In this document: positions 17,892-26,946 of the stretch, in pieces
Numbering within the stretch: position 1 is the first letter of the stretch
Layout: the number at the start of each line of letters is the position of its first letter
Assembly (NCBI GenBank): GCA_964479045.1
Contig: CAYZJI010000002.1
Span: forward strand, 124,001 to 188,000
DNA length: 64,000 nt
Direction of reading: 5' to 3'
Source: 2-02-FULL-47-50 sp964479045
GTDB taxonomy: Bacteria; Pseudomonadota; Gammaproteobacteria; Eutrophobiales; Eutrophobiaceae
The notes under the pieces: model-generated
Seen by the model: only the letters and a program-made list of their open reading frames with translations
Told to the model about the DNA's origin: nothing
Database searches by the model: none
Position numbers and translations under genes: made by a program

Positions 17892-20219
17892 ATGGATGCA
17901 GGCACACAACTGGCACACAGTTACGACATCTCCGGCAAAATTGCGCGGCTTTTCCAGAAACGTGCGAGGTACGCACAGGAGCAGTTTAATGAGCGGGTAC
18001 AGAAAGCCTGTCATGAGCACGTCGCCAACCTGGTGACCAATCCTCTGGCGCCGTGGGAAATCTGGAGCAACTGGTACCAGTACTCGGTTGACTTTACCCA
18101 ACGCTCCGTATTGTTCTGGGATACATTGCGCGAGCGCGGCAACAACTATCTCGATCATGTACAAAAAGGGCAACCGCCGGTATTGCGGTTCGAGTATGAA
18201 ACAGTGCTTGATGGCCGCAGTTTCAAACAACCGGTCAACTATGCGCTGGTACGGATCATTCCTCCGGCGGGCGTTACCGTGGATCCGAAACGGCGGCCCT
18301 ATATCATCATCGACCCGCGCGCAGGTCACGGGCCCGGTATCGGCGGTTTCAAGGACGATTCACAGGTGGGTGTCGCATTGCGCGAAGGTCATCCCGTATA
18401 TTTCGTGATTTTTTTCCGCAAACCGGAGCCGGGGCAGACGTTACTGGATGTGTGTGCCGCCGAACAGGAGTTCGTGCGCAAGGTGCGTACGTTGCACCCG
18501 GACAGCCCGAAACCGGCGATCGTCGGCAATTGTCAGGGCGGCTGGGCGGCAATGATGCTGGCGGCCTCCGGTCCTGATGACACCGGCCCCATCGTGATCA
18601 ACGGCGCGCCCATGTCTTACTGGGGCGGCGCCTGGACGGAAGGTGAAGGTGATAATCCAATGCGTTACGCGGGGGGCATGCTCGGAGGATCGTGGCTGGC
18701 ATCCTTTGCCGCTGATCTAGGTGACGGGATATTCGATGGCGCCCATCTGGTGCAGAATTTCGAAAACCTGAACCCGGCCAATACCTTCTGGGACAAGTAT
18801 TATCATGTCTTTGCAAATATCGATACGGAGTCACCGCGTTTCCTTGAGTTCGAGCGCTGGTGGGGCGGTTTCTATCTCATGAATCGGGAAGAGATTGAGT
18901 GGATTACACGCAATCTTTTTGTCGGTAACAAACTCTGGTCGGGTGAGACCCGTGCACGGGGCGGCAAGGTTTTCGACCTGCGCGGGATCAAATCGCCGAT
19001 CATCCTGTTCGCTTCAATGGGTGACAACATCACGCCGCCGCAGCAGGCATTCAACTGGGTGGCGGATGTCTATGGCAGCACCGAGGAAATCAAGGCACGT
19101 GGACAGGTGATTGTCGGGTTGTTGCACCAGGATGTGGGTCACCTCGGTATTTTTGTTTCCGGAAAAATCGCGAAGAAAGAACATTCTCAAATTATCTCCG
19201 TCATGAAATCGGTCGAGGCTCTTCCGCCGGGGCTTTACGGAATGCTGATCAACGAGCACAAAGGACGCGACGGGAAGGTGGAATACGAGGTGGAATTCCG
19301 GGAACACCGCCTTGAAGACATTATCAAGCGTCTGAATCGCCTGCAACGCGCCGATGAAAAACCGTTCGAGGCTGTAGCCGCAATCTCGGAATTCAATCAA
19401 CGCGCGTATGAACTGTTTGCACAGCCGTTGATCCAGTCAATGTCAAATGAATTTACTGCAAAACTTTCACGTGAATTCCATCCGTTGCGCTTCCAGCGCT
19501 GGGCTGTTTCCGACAGCAATCCATGGCTGGCCTGGGTTGCGCCCGCAGCGCAAATTGTCAAGGCACAGCGTCAAAAGGCGGGGGAGGACGATCCTGGACG
19601 CAAGGTTGAAAAGATGATGTCGGAGCTTGTCAGCGCCTCACTGGATTATTACCGGGCCATGCGTGATGCGTTGAGCGAAGCGGCTTTTTTCCACGCCTAT
19701 GGAAATATGTTCTCCCTCTATCTTGCCGACAAGCATGAAGCGCAGGAACACGCAGCAGAAAGCCAGGCAGATCCGCGTGAGTTGCCGTTCGTAACGGATG
19801 CGCTTGCATCGATTGCAGAAGGCGGTTACACAGAAGCTGTTGCGCGCGTGGCGTTCCTGCTATCGCGCAAGGACGAGACACTGCCGCTATCACGGATCAT
19901 CATGAGGCAGGAACTCGTGAAGGATTACGCAAATCTGTTGCCTTCATTGCCACCGGATCAGTGGCGGCGCATACGTGGTGAGCAGGAAATTATTGCGCAG
20001 TACGAACCGGAACGAGCGATTGATACCCTTCCGGATTTGCTCGTTGACCCGGCTGATCGCGAGCGTCTGCTGACGCTGCTCGAGCGGCTGCTGGCAGATG
20101 AACGAATCCAGAAATCCAGGCCCACTTCCGGACAGATAGCCATGCTCAATCGCATTCAGGCAGTGCTGAAAAACATGCCAGTCAGCCCCCGGCGTCTTGC
20201 CACAGTCAAAAAAGCCTGA
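17892..20219 (+). CDS. DUF3141 protein with PHA-synthase-like alpha/beta-hydrolase core
   Basis: 775 residues from the ATG at 17892 (a TTG 30 bases upstream is possible but less likely). The N-terminal 450 residues resemble class I PHA synthases: lipase-like box GNCQGG with Cys214 as nucleophile, DNITPP with Asp378, and DVGHLGIF with His417. That is a complete Cys-Asp-His triad. The C-terminal 350 residues are helical and not assigned. Polyester synthesis or hydroxyacyl transfer is inference. It is encoded 31 bp before pta and ackA, a family context that suggests acyl-CoA/acyl-phosphate exchange, behind an FNR promoter. Confidence 0.85.
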   Translation: MDAGTQLAHSYDISGKIARLFQKRARYAQEQFNERVQKACHEHVANLVTNPLAPWEIWSNWYQYSVDFTQRSVLFWDTLRERGNNYLDHVQKGQPPVLRFEYETVLDGRSFKQPVNYALVRIIPPAGVTVDPKRRPYIIIDPRAGHGPGIGGFKDDSQVGVALREGHPVYFVIFFRKPEPGQTLLDVCAAEQEFVRKVRTLHPDSPKPAIVGNCQGGWAAMMLAASGPDDTGPIVINGAPMSYWGGAWTEGEGDNPMRYAGGMLGGSWLASFAADLGDGIFDGAHLVQNFENLNPANTFWDKYYHVFANIDTESPRFLEFERWWGGFYLMNREEIEWITRNLFVGNKLWSGETRARGGKVFDLRGIKSPIILFASMGDNITPPQQAFNWVADVYGSTEEIKARGQVIVGLLHQDVGHLGIFVSGKIAKKEHSQIISVMKSVEALPPGLYGMLINEHKGRDGKVEYEVEFREHRLEDIIKRLNRLQRADEKPFEAVAAISEFNQRAYELFAQPLIQSMSNEFTAKLSREFHPLRFQRWAVSDSNPWLAWVAPAAQIVKAQRQKAGEDDPGRKVEKMMSELVSASLDYYRAMRDALSEAAFFHAYGNMFSLYLADKHEAQEHAAESQADPRELPFVTDALASIAEGGYTEAVARVAFLLSRKDETLPLSRIIMRQELVKDYANLLPSLPPDQWRRIRGEQEIIAQYEPERAIDTLPDLLVDPADRERLLTLLERLLADERIQKSRPTSGQIAMLNRIQAVLKNMPVSPRRLATVKKA

Positions 20220-20250
20220 TTAATACATTCTCAGGTATTACTGCATCGAT

Positions 20251-21201
20251 ATGAAACAAACGCACGAAAAATACCAGCGTCTGATCGACTATTGCAAAAC
20301 ACTGCCGCCATTGCCGGTCGCGGTTGCACATCCCTGTGACCAGACATCTCTGCAGGGTGTGATTGACGCACTCAGGATTGATCTCATTGCGCCAACCCTG
20401 ACCGGACCCCTGTCACGCATAGAAGAAGTTGCTGCGAAATATAATATTGATATTTCCGGTATCCCCATCGTTGATGCACCTTACAGTGAAGCTTCGGCAA
20501 TGGCAGCAGTGGAACTGGTGCGCGAAGGTAAAGCGGAAGCAATCATGAAAGGCAGCTTGCATACTGATGAATTGATGGGCGCTGTGGTCCGGCGTGAAGC
20601 GGGCCTGCGCACCGGCCGCCGCATCAGCCACTGTTACGTCATGGATGTTCCGGCTTATGAGGAAACCCTGATAGTGACCGATATTGCCATCAATATTTCG
20701 CCCACGCTCGCGGATAAAGTGGATATTGTGCAGAATGCGATCGATCTTGCGCATGCGTTGCAGGTGAAGAAAAAAGTCAAGGATGTGCGGGTGGCCATTC
20801 TGTCAGCCATGGAAACCGTAAACCCCAATATCCCGTCAACAGTTGAAGCTGCAGCGTTGTGTAAAATGGCTGATCGCCATCAAATCACGGGCGCGGTCCT
20901 CGATGGCCCTCTGGCTTTTGATAATGCGATCAATCTGCAGTCGGCAAAGATCAAGAAAATTGACTCACCGGTTGCAGGACGTGCCAATGTACTGGTGGTA
21001 CCTGATCTTGAGGCCGGCAATATACTGGCCAAGAGCCTGGTCTATCTTGCCGATGCAGATGCCGCTGGCATCGTGCTGGGTGCCCGCGTGCCGATCATAC
21101 TTACCAGCCGTGCTGATTCCGTCATGACACGACTTGCATCCTGCGCAGTAGCAGCACTGGTAGCCAAGGCCCGCCGTGACAGTGCTGTAGCAGGTACGTA
21201 A
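20251..21201 (+). CDS. pta: Phosphate acetyl/butyryltransferase
   Basis: Interconverts acyl-CoA and acyl-phosphate. The 316-residue protein corresponds to the catalytic PTA_PTB domain alone, the short form related to phosphate butyryltransferase and to the C-terminal part of MaoC-PTA fusions. Characteristic runs are seen: KGSLHTDELMGAVV, RTGRRISHCYVMD and GAVLDGPLAFDNAIN. The latter segment is shared with PTB-type enzymes, so a substrate longer than acetyl is possible. Three bases separate it from ackA, indicating co-translation. Confidence 0.92.
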   Translation: MKQTHEKYQRLIDYCKTLPPLPVAVAHPCDQTSLQGVIDALRIDLIAPTLTGPLSRIEEVAAKYNIDISGIPIVDAPYSEASAMAAVELVREGKAEAIMKGSLHTDELMGAVVRREAGLRTGRRISHCYVMDVPAYEETLIVTDIAINISPTLADKVDIVQNAIDLAHALQVKKKVKDVRVAILSAMETVNPNIPSTVEAAALCKMADRHQITGAVLDGPLAFDNAINLQSAKIKKIDSPVAGRANVLVVPDLEAGNILAKSLVYLADADAAGIVLGARVPIILTSRADSVMTRLASCAVAALVAKARRDSAVAGT

Positions 21202-21204
21202 TGT

Positions 21205-22407
21205 ATGGAAGATGTGATCCTCACGCTCAATGCAGGCTCATCCAGCATCAAATTCTCACTGTTTGTAGATCGTAACGCTGAACTCGAACTTATATTACGT
21301 GGGCAGATTGAAGGCCTGTTCACCGCACCGCGCTTTTCCGTCAAAGATACAACAGGTGTAAATATCGGTACAAAGGTCTGGGATGATGGCACGCAACTTG
21401 GTCATGACGGTGCGATTGCCTGTCTTACTGAATTTCTGCGTAGCTATCGTACTGATTATCGGTTAATCGCGGTTGGTCATCGTGTAGTGCATGGTGGCCT
21501 CGATTACACAGAACCGGTGCTGGTCGATCCGCAGGTACTGGAAACGTTAAAAAAATTTATACCACTGGCACCCCTGCACCAGCCACATAATCTGACGCCC
21601 ATCAATGTGGTTGCCGAACGCCTGCCGCAATTGCCACAGGTTGCCTGTTTTGATACGTCGTTTCACCGTACTCAACCGGAGGTTGCACAGGCATACGCTT
21701 TACCGGCTGAGATTACCAATCGTGGTGTACGACGCTTTGGGTTTCACGGGTTGTCATACGAATATATCAGCAGTGTGTTACCGCATTTTGATAAGAAAGC
21801 TGCGTCCGGCCGCGCAGTAGTTGCACACCTCGGCAACGGCGCCAGCATGACCGCCATCAACGCCGGCAAGAGTGTCGCATGTACATTGGGATTTACAGCG
21901 CTTGATGGCCTGCCCATGGGGACCCGCTGCGGCTCACTGGATCCGGGTGTGATTCTTTATTTAATGGATGAACTCGAAATGGATGTGCATGCAATCGAAA
22001 CACTGATTCATAAACAGTCCGGGTTGCTTGGTGTGTCCGGCATTTCCAGTGACATGCGTACACTCCTGGCCAGTGATGATCCGCGTGCCCGGTTTGCAAT
22101 AGATCTGTTTGTATACCGGATCGGCCGCGAACTCGGTTCACTTGCGGCGGCGCTGGGAGGAATTGATGCTTTGGTATTCACCGGCGGAATAGGTGAGCAT
22201 GCTGATGTAATCCGCGAACGTGTGAGCCGCGAAGCCGCCTGGCTTGGTGTGGAGTTTGATCGCGCGGCCAACAATACCGGAGGGCCATGCATCAGCACTG
22301 CTGCAAGTCGCGTTTCGGCATGGGTAATTCCAACCAATGAAGAGTTGATGATCGCACAACATACCCGTACGCTCCTGACAGCGCAGCAGGGCAGAAAAAC
22401 GGCATGA
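21205..22407 (+). CDS. ackA: Acetate (or short-chain acyl) kinase
   Basis: Makes ATP from acyl-phosphate and ADP by substrate-level phosphorylation, completing the step begun by Pta. The 400 residues show ASKHA-fold motifs: LNAGSSSIKF near the N-terminus, GHRVVHGG, CFDTSFHRTQP, GFHGLSYEY, HLGNGASM and VFTGGIGEHA. All appear intact, and the length is typical. It is the last gene of the unit starting at 17892, so it is predicted to be induced when oxygen is low through the FNR box. Confidence 0.95.
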   Translation: MEDVILTLNAGSSSIKFSLFVDRNAELELILRGQIEGLFTAPRFSVKDTTGVNIGTKVWDDGTQLGHDGAIACLTEFLRSYRTDYRLIAVGHRVVHGGLDYTEPVLVDPQVLETLKKFIPLAPLHQPHNLTPINVVAERLPQLPQVACFDTSFHRTQPEVAQAYALPAEITNRGVRRFGFHGLSYEYISSVLPHFDKKAASGRAVVAHLGNGASMTAINAGKSVACTLGFTALDGLPMGTRCGSLDPGVILYLMDELEMDVHAIETLIHKQSGLLGVSGISSDMRTLLASDDPRARFAIDLFVYRIGRELGSLAAALGGIDALVFTGGIGEHADVIRERVSREAAWLGVEFDRAANNTGGPCISTAASRVSAWVIPTNEELMIAQHTRTLLTAQQGRKTA

Positions 22408-22492
22408 TCAATACAGTTCCAGATGTGGAATCTGAAGCAGCTAAATTTATTTTTTCAGGATGGAGCAAAACAGAAAACCTGAGGAGAAAAAA

Positions 22493-23215
22493 ATGGACAT
22501 TGAGCTTCCTGTCAATATAGAACGTCAGCCGAATTACACGACGTGTGGCCCCACCAGTTTGCACGCGCTTTATTCCTACTTTGAAGATAACATCACCCTG
22601 CCGCAGGTGATCTCCGAAGTACACCAACATGAAATCGGAGGAGGGACTCTCAGCATACATCTCGGTTTGCATGCATTAAGCCGTGGTTATGAAGTTGTAA
22701 CGTGGGTGTCGAATGTCAACTATTGGGACCCCACCTGGTTTACGGGCAAAACGGATCTGGCAGCCAAATTAAGAGCACGATTCGAGGCCAAGGGCTGGAT
22801 GAAAAGTGACCGGCATCTGCTCGCCCTTAAAGCAGTGGAGGAATATCTTGAGCGGGGTGGCAAGATAGTCTGGGGTGAACTGTCTCCACAACGCATCAGC
22901 GGTGTACTGGAAAAAGGCCTGCCCATTCTGGCCGGAACCAACGGCGTTTATCTTTACCAGTGTGCCCGGGAAACAGAACAGGGGCCCGATGATATTGCTG
23001 GCGATGTATACGGACATTTTATTGTTATACGTGGTTACCGCTCAGAGGATGAAACTGCCAGCATCGCGGACCCGCTTCTGGACAACCCGGCATATGGCAG
23101 CAAATATTACCGGGCCAATATCTATCGTTTAATCGGCGCCATATTCCTGGGTGCGGCTACAGACGATGCAAACTGCCTTGTGATCCAGCCCAAAGGCTGG
23201 AAGCCCCGTACCTGA
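22493..23215 (+). CDS. C39-like papain-fold peptidase
   Basis: 240 residues from the ATG at 22493, chosen because GAGGAG lies 6 bases upstream; an in-frame ATG 33 bases earlier lacks a site. A Cys-protease triad is visible: Cys in NYTTCGPTS near the N-terminus, His in GHFIVIRGY and Asp in SIADPLLDN. No transmembrane segment or signal peptide is seen. Related proteins are often encoded with RimK-type ATP-grasp ligases and N-formylglutamate amidohydrolases; here only the amidohydrolase is adjacent (3-bp gap). Its substrate is unknown. Confidence 0.8.
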   Translation: MDIELPVNIERQPNYTTCGPTSLHALYSYFEDNITLPQVISEVHQHEIGGGTLSIHLGLHALSRGYEVVTWVSNVNYWDPTWFTGKTDLAAKLRARFEAKGWMKSDRHLLALKAVEEYLERGGKIVWGELSPQRISGVLEKGLPILAGTNGVYLYQCARETEQGPDDIAGDVYGHFIVIRGYRSEDETASIADPLLDNPAYGSKYYRANIYRLIGAIFLGAATDDANCLVIQPKGWKPRT

Positions 23216-23218
23216 GTC

Positions 23219-23932
23219 ATGTCGAAATCTCCACGGCGAACTGACAGCCTGTTGCTGACATGCGAGCACGGCGGCAACGTCATTCCGCATGAATATGCTC
23301 ATTTATTCCGTGGGGCCACCCGTGTTGTGAATTCCCACCGCGGCTGGGACCCCGGTGCACTGAAGCTCGCCCGGTTTCTTGGAAAGTTTTTTAAATTGCC
23401 GGTGTATTCCGTCACATGGTGCCGATTACTGGTGGAATCCAATCGCGCTCCGACCAATCCGCGCATCTGGTCACAATATACGGCAGGACTCCCCGCTGCA
23501 GCCAGGAAAAAAATTCTGGATCGATATTGGTGGCCACATCGGCGGGAAGTGGAAGCACAGATAAAACGCAAACTTGCACAAGGTCACCGCGTCATGCATA
23601 TCGCTGTACATAGTTTTGTTCCGGTATTTCACGGTGAACGTAGAAACGCAGACATTGGCCTGTTGTACGATTCGCGTCGCCCGCATGAAAAGGCATTTTG
23701 CTGCCGCTGGCAGGAACAGTTGACCACCATGAAACCTGAAATACGTGTCAGGCGGAATTATCCCTATCCCGGATATACGGATGGTCTTTGCACCTGGCTG
23801 CGACGACGCTGCCCGAAAGATCGTTATATTGGCGTAGAACTGGAAATCAATCAGGCTATGCTCAAGGGCAAAAAACAGCACTCTGTTCATCAGGGAATTG
23901 CAAGGAGTCTCAAAGAACTGCTGCGGGACTGA
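23219..23932 (+). CDS. N-formylglutamate amidohydrolase family protein
   Basis: 237 residues. Family markers are LLLTCEHGGNVIP (metal-binding His), NSHRGWDPGAL (Asp) and the later HIAVHSFVP with LLYDSRR. The prototype HutG splits N-formylglutamate in histidine catabolism, but no hut genes are present. With the C39-like peptidase immediately upstream it more likely hydrolyses an amide in a small peptide or modified amino acid (inference). Start ATG at 23219, three bases after the preceding stop. Confidence 0.85.
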   Translation: MSKSPRRTDSLLLTCEHGGNVIPHEYAHLFRGATRVVNSHRGWDPGALKLARFLGKFFKLPVYSVTWCRLLVESNRAPTNPRIWSQYTAGLPAAARKKILDRYWWPHRREVEAQIKRKLAQGHRVMHIAVHSFVPVFHGERRNADIGLLYDSRRPHEKAFCCRWQEQLTTMKPEIRVRRNYPYPGYTDGLCTWLRRRCPKDRYIGVELEINQAMLKGKKQHSVHQGIARSLKELLRD

Positions 23933-24021
23933 TGGATGTTGCATTGCAATACATTCGCCGGGTTGTCCGTAAAGAATTATTGTTATTCGTAAATCTGCCC
24001 CGTAACAAAATTTATAGTCAT

Positions 24022-24061
24022 TAGATCCGCATCAATTTTACTGAAAGAGAAATTGTATATT
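24022..24061 (+). promoter_or_regulatory. FNR/ANR-type promoter before the arginine deiminase island (one mismatch)
   Basis: TAGAT-CCGC-ATCAA at 24022-24035 differs from TTGAT-N4-ATCAA at one base. TATATT at 24056-24061 predicts a start near 24068, about 40 bases from the box centre. The leader would be about 80 bases. ANR control of arc genes is established in Pseudomonas. Confidence 0.6.
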
Positions 24062-24146
24062 TTGAAAGCGGGTATTAAGCTTGTATCTCGGGTCCCATTG
24101 GGGATGGGCTTAAAAATCCCGATACGGCAGTAAAAAAGGGGGGGGT

Positions 24147-25562
24147 ATGTCAGCAGACAAGTCTTCATGGAGTTTCCCGTCAGCATTTACCATTCTTTTT
24201 GTATTAATCATTTTTGTAGCAATCCTGACCTGGATCATACCCGCCGGGCAATACGACCGCGTGAAAAATGAAGCCCTTGGTAAGGACGTTCCCGTGCCGG
24301 GCACCTATCAGGTTGTAGACTCCAACCCGCAGCGGCTGAAGAACGTACTCATGGCGCCGATCACAGGGATGTACGATCCGGTTGAGGGCAAGGCCCGCGC
24401 CATTGATGTGGCCCTGTTCGTGTTGATGATCGGCGGTTTCCTCGGCGTCGTGACGAAGACCGGCGCGATCGACGCGGGAATAGGACGCGCGATGACGGCA
24501 CTACGCGGCCGCGAGATCTGGATGATACCGATCCTCATGGCGGCCTTTGCCGCCGGCGGAACAAGTTACGGCATGGCGGAAGAATCGCTGGCATTCTACG
24601 CCTTGCTCATTCCCGTGATGATCCGGGCGGGATACGATTCCCTGACGCCGGTTGCGATCATCATGCTTGGGGCCGGTATCGGCTGCCTCGGTTCGACGAT
24701 CAACCCGTTCGCGACCGTGATCGCCGCCAACGCGGCGGGGATCCCGTTCACGGACGGTATCGGTTTGCGCGTCGCATTGCTTGTTCTGGGCTGGCTGATC
24801 TGCGTGATTTACGTCATGCGCTACGCGATGGCCGTCAAGAAAGATCCCTCGAAGTCACTCGTCGCCAACATGAAGGCCGAAAACGAAGCGCATTTTCTTA
24901 CGGGCGGGGCAGGGTCGGCGACGGTTGAGTTTACAGCGCAACGGAAGGTCATACTCACGCTGTTTGCAATCAGTTTCGGCATCATGATCTGGGGTGTTTC
25001 CAAGGGCGGCTGGTGGATGGCCGAGATGTCGGCGTTGTTTGTCGGCGTGGCGATCCTGATCGGGCTCATCGCACGCATGGGCGAGAAGGAGTTCGTTGAT
25101 ACTTTCGTCAACGGCGCCCGCGACCTGCTGGGTGTCGCTCTCATCATCGGTGTGGCGCGTGGCATTGTGGTGGTCATGGACGATGGCAAGATCACGGACA
25201 CCATCCTGAACTGGTCCGCGTCCGGGCTTGAGGGGCTGTCAACGGTCATGTTTATCAACGTGATGTTCTGGATCGAAGTACTGCTGTCCTTCTTTGTTCC
25301 ATCCTCATCCGGTCTCGCCGTGCTGACGATGCCGATCATGGCCCCGCTGGCGGACTTCGCTGGCGCCAGCCGTGATCTGGTCGTGACCGCCTATCAGGCA
25401 GCCAACGGCCTCGTGAATCTGGTCAATCCGACGTTTGCTGTGGTCATGGGCGGCCTTGCCATTGGCCGTATTGGGTATGATCGCTGGCTTAAATTCACAT
25501 GGCCATTGTTACTCATTCTGACCATCATGATTACCATCGTGCTCAGTGTTGGAGCAATGTAA
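24147..25562 (+). CDS. YfcC-family basic amino-acid carrier
   Basis: 471 residues with about 11-12 membrane helices. It belongs to the YfcC/C4-dicarboxylate-carrier-like family, which in many bacteria sits in arginine deiminase loci and is thought to exchange arginine and ornithine. Family segments: TWIIPAGQYDR near the N-terminus, GGTSYGMAEESLAFY and GLVNLVNPTFAVVMGGL. The ATG is directly preceded by A6-G8-T, an unusually G-rich ribosome site. It is the first gene of the arc unit and one of two candidate carriers there. Confidence 0.88.
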   Translation: MSADKSSWSFPSAFTILFVLIIFVAILTWIIPAGQYDRVKNEALGKDVPVPGTYQVVDSNPQRLKNVLMAPITGMYDPVEGKARAIDVALFVLMIGGFLGVVTKTGAIDAGIGRAMTALRGREIWMIPILMAAFAAGGTSYGMAEESLAFYALLIPVMIRAGYDSLTPVAIIMLGAGIGCLGSTINPFATVIAANAAGIPFTDGIGLRVALLVLGWLICVIYVMRYAMAVKKDPSKSLVANMKAENEAHFLTGGAGSATVEFTAQRKVILTLFAISFGIMIWGVSKGGWWMAEMSALFVGVAILIGLIARMGEKEFVDTFVNGARDLLGVALIIGVARGIVVVMDDGKITDTILNWSASGLEGLSTVMFINVMFWIEVLLSFFVPSSSGLAVLTMPIMAPLADFAGASRDLVVTAYQAANGLVNLVNPTFAVVMGGLAIGRIGYDRWLKFTWPLLLILTIMITIVLSVGAM

Positions 25563-25599
25563 TCTGCAACAAACTTAATTTGTAACTATCGAAACAGAT

Positions 25600-26931
25600 T
25601 TGGTGATGGATATGAAAAAAAGAATAGTGGAATACGTCCATGCAATAGTGCTGATCAGTGCCAGTCTGTTTACGAACATCGTCATGGCAGAATATGAAAT
25701 CTATAACAAGGACGGAACCCGGCTGGTGCTTAATGCAGACATCGTCGCTGCCGGATTTGCGAATTCGAATCCATGGTTCGGCGAGTCAGAAACGTTCCTG
25801 GGCGATGACACTGATGACTGGCTGGAATTCGGTTTCGAACCAAAACTTTCCATGGAGACACCACTTGGCAGCGGTACGGCCTTTGGTCAGGTCAGTGGTG
25901 TCTATACCGGCACATTCGGTGGTGATGATGCCTCCGGGTTTACCATCGGACTGGATGATACGGAAGAGGTCAATCTCGAGCAGGGACATATCGGCTGGAA
26001 AATGGATGATCCCTTCGCCGGGCTGGAAGAGGATTCCTTCTCCATCAGTGTAGGCCGTCAGGATTACAACATCGGTACCGGGCTATTGATCAATGACGGC
26101 GGCGGCGATGGCGGTTCACGTGGCGGCTGGTATCTCGGCATGCGCAAGGCGTTTCAGGAATCGGTCATCGCCCGCGTGAAAAGCAAGGAACTGTTAGTGG
26201 AGGGATTCCGGGTCAGGAACCGCCCGCGTGCGGGTGGCACACAGGGTGAGGCCTACGGCGGCAATATTGAATATACCTACGCTGAAATGGTGACCTTCGG
26301 CGGGACCTACATGATTGTTGATGCCGAAATCCCGGCCATGGACGAACTGGATGTCTTTTCCGGACGTGCTGACTGGACACCCATTACAAATCTGACCCTG
26401 AGCGGTGAGTATGTACACGAGAACAGTGATGAGATCGAGGCCGACGGCTGGTATGTCAAGGCCGCCTATGCAACACCGGAACTGCTCTGGTCACCGGTAT
26501 TCAGCTATCGTTACGCACATTTTGACGGTGACGATCCTGCGACAGCGGATGACGAGCGTTTTCGTGAAATCGCCTATGGTTATACGGATTACGGATCATG
26601 GTTTCAGGGTGAAATTACCGGTAACTATCCGCTCGGCAACAACAACCTGATCAGTCATCAGGTCCGGGTCAAGGCACAACCTGTAGATACATTGACACTC
26701 AATCTGATTTACTACAATTTCAGTCTTGATGAACCGGCAACTTTCGCGCCCGGTGTGACCGCTGACGACTGGGGTGACGAAATCAACTTCATGGCGGACT
26801 GGCAGGCGACTGAGAAATTGTATGTGATCGGAGTCGTGGGTGTGTTATTTCCGGGCGACGCCGCTGAACAGTTCACAGGCGGGGATGATGACTGGGTATA
26901 TTCCATGCTCTACGGTTCCTATTCATGGTAA
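25600..26931 (+). CDS. Outer-membrane porin-like protein in the arc cluster
   Basis: 443 residues. A signal peptide (probable cleavage after VMA) precedes alternating beta-strand sequence rich in Gly, Asp and aromatics, ending in YGSYSW with a C-terminal aromatic residue, the outer-membrane barrel signal. The segment DSFSISVGRQDYNIGTG resembles alginate-export/OprD-like porins, but I cannot name a family with confidence. Its strongly acidic loops would suit a cationic substrate such as arginine (inference). It lies between the carrier and arcA, 37 bp after the former and 15 bp before the latter. Confidence 0.8.
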   Translation: MVMDMKKRIVEYVHAIVLISASLFTNIVMAEYEIYNKDGTRLVLNADIVAAGFANSNPWFGESETFLGDDTDDWLEFGFEPKLSMETPLGSGTAFGQVSGVYTGTFGGDDASGFTIGLDDTEEVNLEQGHIGWKMDDPFAGLEEDSFSISVGRQDYNIGTGLLINDGGGDGGSRGGWYLGMRKAFQESVIARVKSKELLVEGFRVRNRPRAGGTQGEAYGGNIEYTYAEMVTFGGTYMIVDAEIPAMDELDVFSGRADWTPITNLTLSGEYVHENSDEIEADGWYVKAAYATPELLWSPVFSYRYAHFDGDDPATADDERFREIAYGYTDYGSWFQGEITGNYPLGNNNLISHQVRVKAQPVDTLTLNLIYYNFSLDEPATFAPGVTADDWGDEINFMADWQATEKLYVIGVVGVLFPGDAAEQFTGGDDDWVYSMLYGSYSW

Positions 26932-26946
26932 GTTCGAAGGAGAGAT

